DNA from: Apostichopus parvimensis
Taxonomy: Eukaryota; Echinodermata; Holothuroidea; Aspidochirotida; Stichopodidae
Length of the DNA: 64,000 nucleotides
Direction: 5' to 3'
Assembly: GCA_000934455.1 (NCBI GenBank)
Contig: KN889592.1
Span: 7,200 to 71,199 of the forward strand
Both the position numbers and the translations under genes were made by a program. Positions 1-10,136 of the stretch are shown here, one piece after another (the first letter of the stretch is position 1; every line of letters begins with the position of its first letter). The notes beneath the pieces were generated by a model. The model had not been told where the DNA came from, made no database searches, and saw only the letters and a list, made by a program, of their open reading frames with translations.

Positions 1-226
1 GTGCTCACACACAATTGTCCAAACGTTTGAATTGAGTTATCTCGATGTAGATACACTAGAACAAGTAACATCGACATATTACTTTCATTGTGGGGAACGA
101 TTTGGTGATGGAAGTTACCATCTTTCCTCGTGATATTCAAAACTGTTTTCACTGCGAGGTTCCTTTGTATGCTGGTACAGGAAATCATTAACCAATAATG
201 TTAGTAATAAGAAAAGATGTGAACAT

Positions 227-931
227 ATGGTTCGTGAGTCTACACAATGTGAAATAGAGTGTAACGATGATCAGTTAATATTTGAAATGTCCCCTGCATT
301 GTGCAATATCTTATCAACGAGGAAAAGTACCGCAGGAACGGGTTCCTCGATACATTTACTTCTGTCGTCAATCGCGTGGATATCCGATACTTTAATATAC
401 GATTATTTACTTCTTATAACTTAATTCTCACCGATTAGCTGCCTTGTATTGCATATTGATGTCCATCAAAGACTCAGTGGGACGAGCCTTAATACAAGTG
501 ACATTATACAATCATGCTTCTTAACTGATCTCAATACCAGAAATGTTTTTCAAAAGTATGAAATTATTTTAGCACCTTATAATGTTCACCGATCTCATTG
601 AATGTTATTCAGAATCCACTTACGTAGTTTGCATATAAATGTTCTTGATCCACTTTGTCAAAAGCTTTCTCCAGAATCACTGACGTCAATGTCCAGATTG
701 GCACATATAATCTCCCTACATTACTTCGCGCACAATCAGCACCCTCCAGCTGTCAACAGTTGGTCGTATTCACTAGTAAGCAAGTCCATGGAGTATCCTC
801 GTCAGATAGATGGATGGAATTGTGGGGTTCATGTTTGTGTTGCTAGTAAATGCATTTTGTTTAAAAATAGGTTTTGTTTCAAAAGTGATTCTTTTTCTAT
901 GACTGCTCAAAGGAAACTGATGTATTTCTAA
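227..931 (+). pseudogene. Ulp1/SENP-like (C48) cysteine protease relic
   Basis: One reading frame runs through the whole interval with only two in-frame stops (TAA at 422-424 and TGA at 599-601). It shows the landmarks of a Ulp1-type SUMO/NEDD8 peptidase in the right order. Near 360-415 is a start-like motif (IAWISDTLIYDYLLL, compare WLxDxxINxYxxLL). At about 570-605 is IILAPYNVHRSH followed by the stop, where the family has the catalytic His then Trp; TGA is one base from TGG. At about 632-655 is INVLDPL with the catalytic Asp, and at 801-836 QIDGWNCGVHVC, the oxyanion Gln and nucleophile Cys. Such proteases remove SUMO-like modifiers and are also carried by several DNA transposon groups. 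No transposase is visible beside it, so whether it is a transposon part or a decayed host gene is open. Confidence 0.6.
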
Positions 932-1540
932 CTTTTCAAAAGCTGTGTCATTCTGCCGGAAAAATCGGCAATGGTATAGGGGAATAAGCACACTCTGTGT
1001 TACAATTACGTATACAGTGAAAGTGAAGACTGTCAACTTCAATGTATCCTTTTTACTTCGCGTCCGTGCGAGCCCTGCACCAATATTTCGATCACTGTCA
1101 GGTATACAGCAAACAGCGTTGCATGGTCACTTATTAAAGGAAGGTGATTTATCAATTATCTACGGTTTGTTGTGGTAAAAAAAAAATCGCTAAAGATGTA
1201 TAGCCAAAAACTGCTTAACTTATCAGTATCTTTCACTGGAGTAAGTTCTTTAGTGTTGACTTCAAAGAAACTGAGATTTGCTTACAGAGCCAGTTCAATG
1301 CAAGTTTGTACGTCTTCAATGTCTATACAGTTCTAAGGACTAAGAGATAAGTCGATAAAAGAATGAAATGGAACATAACGTTATAATACTTTAACAACAT
1401 TATTAATCACAGTCAACATTGCGACATGAAGAAACAGAGCAAAAAACTTGAATGGACAATGAAATCTCTCTCTCTCTCTCGAAATCAGATTTCCAATAAA
1501 CGGAGGAAAAGAATATTTTGTCACTATAAAATTTCGTTAA
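932..1540. other. No gene seen
   Basis: Intergenic AT-rich sequence. It holds a short (TC)n run at about 1465-1480. No coding signal, RNA gene or element end was recognised. Confidence 0.5.
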
Positions 1541-2190
1541 TACGTAACGGCAGTTTGTACACGATGTAGTGGAATTCAACGCAATCACAAACATTTTGAT
1601 TTTTTGCAATACAAATTTTGGCAAAGATAGAAGTTATGTCACCGATATCAAACGTGAATAGGGTAATAGAGGACACATTGCTCTATTCCGTGATGTGTGT
1701 CGCACGACCTAACTATTTCTATAACTAAAGATAATTAATTTAAAACAATTCATTAGTACGTAACGGCAGTTTGTACACGATGTAGTGGAATTCAACGCAA
1801 TCACAAATATTCTTATTTTTTTCAATCGAAATTTTGGCGAAGATAGAAGTTATGTAACCGATATCAAACATGAATAGGGTGATAGAGGACACATTGCTCT
1901 ATTACGTGATGTGTGTCGCACGACCTAACTATTTCTATAACTAAAGATAATCAATTTTAAACATTTCATTAGTACGTAACGGCAGTTTGCACACGATGTA
2001 GTGGATTCAACGCAATCAAAAATATTCTTATATTTTTCAATCGAAATTTTGGCGAAGATAGAAGTTATGTAACCGATATCAAACATAAATAGGGTGATAG
2101 AGGACACATTTCTCTATTTCGTGATGTGTGTCGCACTACCTTACTATTTCTATAACTAAAGATAAATAATTTTAAACATTTCAATAGTGG
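1541..2190. repeat. Three tandem copies of a 216-bp repeat
   Basis: The string TACGTAACGGCAGTTTG recurs at about 1541, 1757 and 1973, giving a period of 216 bp. The copies stay alignable over their full length, including a shared GTGATGTGTGTCGCAC block and a TATTTCTATAACTAAAGATAA block. The next unit start, near 2191, is degenerate. Copies differ by scattered substitutions, so the array is not brand new. Confidence 0.85.
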
Positions 2191-2917
2191 TACGGAACTA
2201 TACCTTAAATTTTATTTACAAACATTTATTGAGTTGCCACCGCACCTTCACCGTTGCTTATTGGCCGCTGGAAAATAGATGGCGCTCTTCGCTTTTCTCA
2301 TTATTGTCTGCTCTTAATGTCCGCTACTAATGTCCGCTACCTTCAAGCAGGTAACAGTGTGCTCTGCCCAGATCTTAAATAAGGGCGCTGTTCAAACAAC
2401 GTTCCAAAATCGTTGTAGTCGATCATATTGACTACTTTCTCAGTGTAAAGGTAGGATATCATAAGCACGGATACGGAAGCGGCAAAATACGCTCTCATTG
2501 AATTTCAACGGTTGTGATTCCATCTGCACGGATGCGGATGCGTTTTCGAATGCAGATACTCATGCGATAATTTCGATCGCTTCATGTAGCGATTGGTACG
2601 CATGGGCGGCGATCCTGGGTGATGGGGGGATATATCCCCCCATGAAAATGGGTGAAGGGGATGTAATACACCATATCCCCCCCCCCCACCAAATGCCAGG
2701 GATAAGAATATTTTCATGCCTACATTTATGCATCATCGTGAATGTACGGCTCTTTTTTAGCTTCATTTCCCGCCTACCATAAACGCAGTGCGATCTTTTC
2801 AAATAAATCGTCTTTATACAGCAAGAATAGTTGACTGTAGGCTTCATTGGCCCTATAACAACAAAAGGTATTATTGCGCCCACGGTATTGATATAGTACA
2901 TATATGCACCCTCATAG
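2191..2917. other. No gene; possible element ends and a palindrome
   Basis: No coding signal. At about 2453-2475 is CATAAGCACGGATACGG followed by G+C-richer CGGATGCGGATGCG strings, which resembles in inverted orientation the stretch at 57.9-58.06 kb and may be a transposon end. At 2601-2614 is CATGGGCGGCGATC, the inverse of a string at 38206-38219. At 2622-2643 lies a perfect 22-bp palindrome centred on GGGGATATATCCCC. Confidence 0.4.
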
Positions 2918-3966
2918 TACCGTAAAATGGGGGTATCTTTGGCACTCGGGGCAACTTTGGCAGAAACAGGACATCATACTTTGAGCCCCGGCTGCTGGAT
3001 GGTTAAATATTAGCCACGATACACAGGTGGTTATAGTTATTGAGGACACTTTCAAAAATATAATCAGTCATAAAAAAGTCATTTGAATTTTTATAGAAGC
3101 ATTTTTCCTTGTTTTTTAGATTTTTTGGTGTAAAAATCATGTGTACTAGATAGTTTCGTCATAACAGCTTCATTCGACAGACTGGACGCAATGGGTACCT
3201 GCCTGACGCCTCATGGTAGTTTTAATGTATCGGTGCTACCCATCTAATCTCGCACTCCAGCTACATTGCTCCGAAATTTTGATTTGAAAAACACCCATTA
3301 TCACTGGATTTTCGCTTCATCTGATATAGGTAGGTAAATGAAAACGTCATTTAAGGACAGTAAAGACCCCCATTGATAATTGACATTTGGTAGTGAGGAA
3401 CGACTTTAGAGTTGTTCCACTTGGGCTCTAGCTACTTTGATAACATCCAATTTACGTTAACGTGTTTGTAGCATAGCCGCTTACTTTCTTGCTGACGAAG
3501 TTGTCAAAGTGTTATGGTGAAGCACCAATAATCCTCCTTTAGTCCCTCCATAATAACCATATGATGTACCTGCTGTAACAGAAAAATATCACTGATAGTA
3601 TTTTAAGTTTATTCCTTATCAGTGAGGGATGATTGACTGTTTTTTGTTAATGAAAGTCTGTTGCTAAGAACCATTGACTTGCACTTACCTTACGGGAACA
3701 AACCCAGAAGTGTTTTTTGCGCATCTAGTACATGCGTTACAGAGTGATTTTAGTGAACCACTAATTCGATCATTTGGCTAGTTACTGTGTACGCTGTGAT
3801 CACTAGAGTAGACCTGTATTGTAGGTCTAGGCCTGTAGTTTATGTTCATTCAAGTATTGTTCAGGTGCACTGCTTGGATCTATTAAGAAAACAAATATTG
3901 CAAAATAACACTAACTTACTATGCCATGACACAAGCCACTATCTTCACTCTCAGGTCAGTGAGGTC

Positions 3967-5510
3967 ATGGTTCGAAACTATATTAAAGGGGATGGGAAGA
4001 GAAGTTTCCAAGCTTACAATGAAGGACAAGTGGAAGCTGCACTACTTGCTATTGAGAATGGAATGTCCCAAGTAAAAGCAAGCAAGCATTACAGTGTGCC
4101 TCGAGCAACCTTGCAAAATAAACTGAAGAAAAAACATCAGCAATCAGTTGGAAGACCACCAGTACTTAGTAAACTTGAGGAGAAATTAATGGTTGAAACG
4201 GTGTCTGAAGTTTCGAAATGGGGGTACCCTCTCACCCCATTGGATTTTAAACTGGTTGTAAAACATTATCTAGATTCAAATGACAAAGTGGAACCACAGT
4301 TCAAAAACAATATGCCTGGTGATGACTTTGTTTCCTCATTTACAAAGCGTACAGTAACTCACTGAGTTTACGATTTGCCGGAAATATTAAACGGGCAAGG
4401 GCACGAGTTGGAATTGATGAAATAGAAGAGTACTTTCCAAACCTTGAAACATCTCTAAATGAAGTTGACCCACTCAACATATACAACTATGATGAGACCA
4501 ATCTAACCGATGACCCTGGGGCTAAAAAGGTAATGGTGCCTAGAGGGATGAAGCGTGTTGAGCGGGTGCAGGAACACTCAAGAACATCAATCTCGTTGAT
4601 GGTGTGTGGAAATGCAGCAAAAGAGTTGCTTCCCCCATTTGTTGTGTATAAGGCACAAAACTTATACGAAAACTGGACAAGTGGTGCACCTGAAGGGTCC
4701 AAGTTTGATGTTACACCAAGTGGATGGTTCGATACCAGGACATTTGAGCGTTGGTTTTTTTAGCTTTTTCTACCGCACACTTCAAAATATGTGGGAACCA
4801 AGGTACTGATTGGAGACAATTTGGCATCTGATTTTTACCCACAAGTGGTGAAAGCAGCCATTGACAATGGCATTTACTTCACTGCTTTACCGCCAAATTC
4901 CACACATCTAACTCAACCTCTGGATGTTGCTTTCTTTCGACCGCTGATATCTGTATGGCGCAACATCCTAGATACATGGCGAAAGGAGTCACGTCGCCTT
5001 GGATCAATTACAAAAGGAAGTTTTCCCTTTGCTGCTCAGGAGGTTATGGGAGCACCTGGAAGCGCATTGTCTGGAAAACCTCAAGTCTGGTTTTGCTGCA
5101 ACTGGATTATTTCCTCTTGATGCAAAACAGGTATTGAAACACCTTCCTGAAATTAATAAAGTCATCAATCCTGACGACATCGGTCGGAACCTGGATGGTT
5201 CTCTTATTAAACTTTTGGAAGAAAACCGTGGAAAGCGGGATGAAACCAAGTCGAAACGGGCTAAGAAAATAAAGGTTACACCGGGCATGCCGATAACTGT
5301 GAGAGTTGTGACAGTGAATGATGTCGCAGGTCCATCAGAAGGACATCGATGAAAACCATTGTTTTGTTTGTGACACTGACTACGATGGCTACTCTGGTCC
5401 AGAATGGCTTCAGTGTTTTTTTTTTTTGCTTAGTCTGGGTTTGCGGTGATTGTAATGGAGGGATGTATAATGCAAATTTCACATGTCCAGATTGTAAAAC
5501 TGAGGAATGA
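3967..5510 (+). pseudogene. Pogo/jerky-type DDE transposase, broken
   Basis: The N-terminal part (3967-4365) has a pipsqueak-type helix-turn-helix (VEAALLAIENGMSQVKASKHYSVP region), followed by the family's spacer. The DDE_1 catalytic core follows: IYNYDETNLTDD at about 4480 (first Asp), LIGDNLASD at about 4806 (second Asp) and THLTQPLDVAFF at about 4908 (third acidic residue). The frame is interrupted by a shift near 4365-4380, one in-frame TAG at 4761-4763 in a T-run, and a shift near 5035. After the core, 5350-5510 encodes a Cys-rich tail (CFVC, then VCGDC and CPDC) like a PHD/RING-type finger, separated by a slippage-prone T-run near 5418. ATG 3967 is chosen because it opens directly into the HTH; an upstream in-frame ATG lies at 3787. 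Confidence 0.8.
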
Positions 5511-5799
5511 AGTTACTGATCTGTTTGAGCCAACGTTATATTCTTCTTTTCTTGCTTCTTTGGTCAAGATTACCTAAATTCATAAGTGACTATTAGCTAT
5601 TGGGTACATGCTGTTGTCACACACTGTAGTTCCATGTTAAATGTTTCAATAGTTTTTACTTATTTCAGTTGCTCAAGAAATAAAGATTTTTCTGATGCTC
5701 TCTGTTTTTGTTGAATGCTGTATTATTAATTTCAGCACAGATATAAGTGAAAATCAAAATAAAATAAAACTGTTAGCAAACTGCTTATCCACTAGAGAG

Positions 5800-6430
5800 C
5801 CTGTGTAATAGAATGTGTAAAAGTAAGCTGGCCTGACGTTTCGATCCTAACAGGTTCTTCTTCAGAGACTGAATAACAAGTACAGTAACAGAAGGGACAA
5901 AAACACACAGGTTAATGAGCACGGTGAACACAATGAGAGAGATGAAAGGGGATTATAAGTAGACAATGGATGGCGAGAAGAAAGCAACAGGGAAAGAGGA
6001 GAGTAGGAGATAAACAGTGGAGGGACAAAGAGAGGATTAAAGAAACAGGGTAGGAAATAAACTGGATAGGGACAAAGACAGAAAGGTGTGGAGAAAAAAG
6101 GAGGGGAAGAGAGCTGAGGGAGGATTTCAGTGTGTTTTTTTGCTTAGTCTATTCTTTCCATGTTTCCAACTACAGGTTCTACTCTCTCCCGCATTATTCT
6201 CTCAGGTCTACAGGTTACACACCAACCAGCACTAGGAACACTCCCTCCAGGACTCCAGAGAGAGTGGAACCGAGTCTTACACAGCACCTCCATCCGTCTC
6301 ATCAACATCCTCACCAAACAATGCCAATCGTCTTTAGATAGCCTCAACGATGATATCCTGAGGCTGAAGCTTGAATTACGTAATCTCTTTGATTGAATAA
6401 CATGTGTCAACAGAGATTGACTGCATCAGA
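5800..6430. repeat. Unclassified retroelement-like repeat inside the pogo element
   Basis: The segment starts near a CTGACGTTTCGATCC / TTCTTCTTCAGAG motif that I associate with dispersed repeats of marine invertebrates. It continues through purine-rich low-complexity DNA (about 5930-6120) to a short open stretch at 6160-6396, whose product ends in a leucine-rich, probably helical tail. Penelope-like or LINE origin is possible, but no reverse transcriptase motif is visible, so the class is left open. It lies within the pogo element and to the left of the hAT MITE. Confidence 0.3.
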
Positions 6431-6445
6431 TTAAGTGATGTCATT

Positions 6446-6842
6446 CAGTGGCGGAGCGTCCATACAGTCAGGGGGCGGATGCCCCCCCCCCCCCCGACGG
6501 ACTCAAATGGACTGCTGGCGCCCTTTTCAGCTTTTCACCACTTTTAACTTATTCGCGATTATTGAATTTTTTATTGCGCTCTCATCTACCTATTGACATT
6601 TGTCACATTTTGTTGGTGTAGTTTTCTGACAAAATGCTCTAACGGCTATTTATTCTTCGTTTATCTGCAAATTAGCAAGGCCCGGAAAGGGTAATTTCCG
6701 GCGATCTAGGGAGTATCTCTACTCCAAAAAAATTATCTACGCTCCGCGCCAACCTGTGGTGGCGCTCCGCTTAGATAGCGTCGAAAGCGCCCCTACAGAC
6801 CATTCTCGCCCCCTCTGACCAATACCCCTAGCTCCGCCACTG
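6446..6842. mobile_element. Non-autonomous hAT element (MITE), 397 bp
   Basis: It begins CAGTGGCGGAGC and ends GCTCCGCCACTG, a perfect 12-bp terminal inverted repeat of hAT type. The 8-bp target duplication ATGTCATT is exact on both sides (6438-6445 and 6843-6850). No transposase lies within. The interior includes a C-run and a block with CTCCGCGCCAACCTGTGGTGG that recurs, diverged, near 38140. It is nested in the pogo element, so it is the younger of the two. Confidence 0.93.
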
Positions 6843-7238
6843 ATGTCATTACATGTTGTATTTGAAGGAGAAATAAACCCTACCTTTTTCTGCTTACGTT
6901 TTGCAGTTCGCTCTTTTCGACAGAAGCAACACAAATGCTTGAAAACATTTCTTTCAACCTTAAAAATCATTTTTGTTGTGGACTATGAATATGACAGCTT
7001 TCACAGAAATCTTGTAAACGGCCAAAATTGCCCCGGAAGTGGGGTAACTTTGGCTGGGTGGTTTTTGCACCCTAGGTTCTTCAAAAGGGGGTGGTGTAAA
7101 CGTGGTTACCCCCATAGCATTAAGTCACTTACCTGAAATGGTTATTACTTGGTAGAAACAATTTCAGATTAATTTCATTGGCAGAGATAAAGAAAGTTTC
7201 CAGTAAAAAAACCGCCAAAGTTACCCCGTTTTACGGTA

Positions 7239-9700
7239 TTCATATAGGCCCTATAGTAGGCCTACACACGTACATGTACCCTCGAACAGCTGAGAATCTC
7301 AGGTTACCAGGGTTACGCGCCAGATTGGCCAGAAAGTTCGATGACACAATTGTGTTGACACTGTAAGTAAATGTTTCTTTGTATATATGTGAGGGAAGGT
7401 GGCGAAATCCATATTCATGAACTCTCCCCGTAGCGACTAGTTTGACCTGTGACCCGATAATTTGCCTGTATCTACGCACGTAGCACAGTGGACTCTATTT
7501 TTTATCTGTAGTGTCACTCACTAGAACAGTGGTTCGTATTGTTTTGGTGTGCAGCATCCCTTCCGTTTTAGCTATCGTGAGCGTTGCTTCTGCACACATG
7601 CCGTGAAACCACTGCAGCAATAACACGTTATCAAGTAATCAACTATTTCTATATATATCTATTTGAAAGTTGTATCTATCGCATTTGGGATGTGCTAAGG
7701 TGTAAAGTTTCAGAGCTTTACGAATCCGTCCGGTGGGTTGTACCACCGTCCTCTCTTTATCCTCTTCTATATCTTACTGGCTCTTATACCAAGTAAAGGC
7801 TAAGAAATCCCTAATAAATTGGAGCAGAACTATTTATCTGTTTTGATTCTTCTTTCGTGAATGCTCTCGTACGGCATCACATTTAGTAGAAGCCTCAGCA
7901 AACATTGATGATTTCATATTTCTCAGAAGTCGTCAGATGAATTCCTTCAGCATTACTGCTCCTTGTTATTGTTTTCTAGATGAAGGCCAATTTTCATTAG
8001 GCCTAGCCCTAGGGCATAGGCCTACTCCATGTTGTTGACTCACAAGGCAGTCTGCTGTCTGCCCATTTATTTAATATAATGCGAAGTATTAAGGCATGTA
8101 CTCGAGCCTAGCAAAAGCCTAGCCTGTTGGTAGTAACCTACGGTTAGTCCTGGTGAAAATTTACACAGCCTGATTTTGATCAGTCGTCCGACTTGAACAT
8201 CATATTAAATGCCTTCTATATCTACACTACCCGTGCTACTGTAGTGACTTCATCATTTCTCTAGGAAATTCTATTTGTTCTAAATTTTGGAAACAGCGCC
8301 ACCATAATTTGTTCAACTTTGGAATTTCAGTCATTGTCGTTTTTTACTAAATACCTCATTTGTCATTACTCTCGGGCAAATTGACATTGGCGATTAACCC
8401 TTGACCCCGGGTTGTGTGACTCAACCGTTAGGAACGGCTTTTTAGCCAAAAAGAGTTTTTCCCACGATGACATACTCATCTCGAGTTCACGCTCGACAAC
8501 AAGTGTTTTTCATTTAATGCATCTACGATCATTTTATATTGGATGTTCCGCTATTAATTCATATTATTTAGTCCGGGATTTATCATTTATGTATCATTTA
8601 TTTTCATTCTGAGGATCACGACTTAATTATTAAACCACGTCTCGATTGGATTAGTAGTTACAAGGGTATTTGGAGTTAACTGACTAATGTTCCGTTTTCT
8701 ATTTTTGTTCGAGGAACATTAACTATATAATATCATTATTATTCTGTATGGATTAATATTTATCGATATATGTTATGTGGAAGAAACTAACGCTGTTCTG
8801 CGCCAGGCCCCAGCGACACCTTTTTTTTTTTATGAAAACTGGGACTGGCAGTCCTATGTATAATGCTGCTACTAGCTGATTCGAGGTTACCGAATCTGGT
8901 CACCCGGGGAGGGAGAAAATAGATCATGAACGTAGTTGCAAATACTTTCAAATATTTGCAATAAGACGATTGTCACTTTTATACACTGAAAAGAAGAAAT
9001 ATAAAAAAAAACAAGAAACTACACAGATAAAAACAGTGAAATTAAATGTTGACTATCAACCAGTGTATTTCATTGAAAAAACAACTCAATAAATTACAAC
9101 AATGATTATAACAGCGGTAAAAATATCAAACGTTAAGATCGTAACATTTACCTATGTAATGTACACTTGTATTAACATTATTTTCAAGTAGTGTCAATTG
9201 GGTAGGCTAACATCAGTGAAACCAGCAGATTTAACAAGACGAACACATATGTTGTTCACTAGACACATTTTTGTGTAACTTTTTGTCTTAAATTCTTTAA
9301 TTGAAGAATGTAGTCACAAATGTGGTGGCCTGTCATAATTTAGTGATGAAATTATACACATTCCCACAGACATATGTAACACAACAAGGAATAATTAATT
9401 TCAAGGGATCAGTACACCCTGAAAGTTATGTATTTATGAAATAATGACATCAAAGATGAACTCCACTTAAATTGTTCAATTCTGACTTGAAAGCAACGAA
9501 TTTGCTAAATGATGAAATCGTAATTTAAAAATATATTACAATAAATAGCAACGCTTTCAGCTGGGTCTGGTGAAGCCTTGAGTCGATCAAAAGGCACAAA
9601 ACTAAAATCTGTTAAAACTTATTTGAGCTAAGTACAGGAGACGGAGGTTCACTTCGAAGGCACCAAACTCAATTTTGTTTTAGGTTATTTGCATTTTTAA
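7239..9700. other. No gene seen
   Basis: AT-rich intergenic DNA. Short open frames here show no family motifs, biased composition or splice context. At 9560-9680 are diverged partial relatives (GGTTCAC...GAAGGCACC) of the repeats at 9713-9880. Confidence 0.5.
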
Positions 9701-9712
9701 TTAATACTTTTA

Positions 9713-9880
9713 AAAAGTTAATACTGATTTAGATTACTTGCACGGTTCACCAGAAGTCTATGAGAGGTTCGCTAGTGAACCCTTCAAAAGCAAAAAAGTT
9801 AATACTGATTTAGATTATTTGCATCAAGTTCACCAGAAGTCTATGAGAGGTTCGCTAGTGAACCCTTCAAAGGCAAAAAA
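9713..9880. repeat. Two tandem copies of an 81-83-bp repeat with a near-palindromic core
   Basis: Each copy runs GTTAATACTGATTTAGATTA, then CACCAGAAGTCTATGAGAGG and TTCGCTAGTGAACCCTTC. The core GTTCGCTAGTGAAC is nearly its own reverse complement. Read on the minus strand, the core (GAAGGGTT, AGCGAACCTCTCATAG) matches the unit of the 93-bp array at 33.1-33.76 kb. Both sets lie just downstream of a multi-exon gene in that gene's own orientation. Confidence 0.8.
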
Positions 9881-10136
9881 GTCTCAGTATTAACTTTCTA
9901 ACAAAATTTATCGCATGTTGCACAACATGTCAATTTGAAGGAATAGTGTGAAAAAATTTCAAACAACATAGCTAGTTGCAATCATCCTAACAAAACGAAA
10001 AATTTAGCGTAACAGTATTTAGCAGAATTTGCATGAACGGAATTTCTTTCTTTTTTATTTGTGAAGCAGAAAAGTACTGGCTACAGAGGAGCAGCTTGTT
10101 TAAATAAGTCAAAAGCTGCATGTAAAATATACTTAC

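Larger units (their letters stand above)
2918..7238 (+). mobile_element. Pogo-type DNA transposon with matching termini
   Basis: The left end reads TACCGTAAAATGGGGG and the right end, reverse-complemented, TACCGTAAAACGGGG; the match continues inward through CTTTGGC for about 25 bp with a few differences. A TA dinucleotide sits at each extremity (2918-2919 and 7237-7238), the target duplication of Tc1/mariner/pogo elements. Further partial copies of the terminal motif (GGGGTAACTTTGGC and its complement) lie subterminally near 2950 and 7030-7060. The interior carries one broken transposase on the plus strand. The 3' half was enlarged by later insertions, including a hAT MITE at 6446-6842. Confidence 0.82.
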
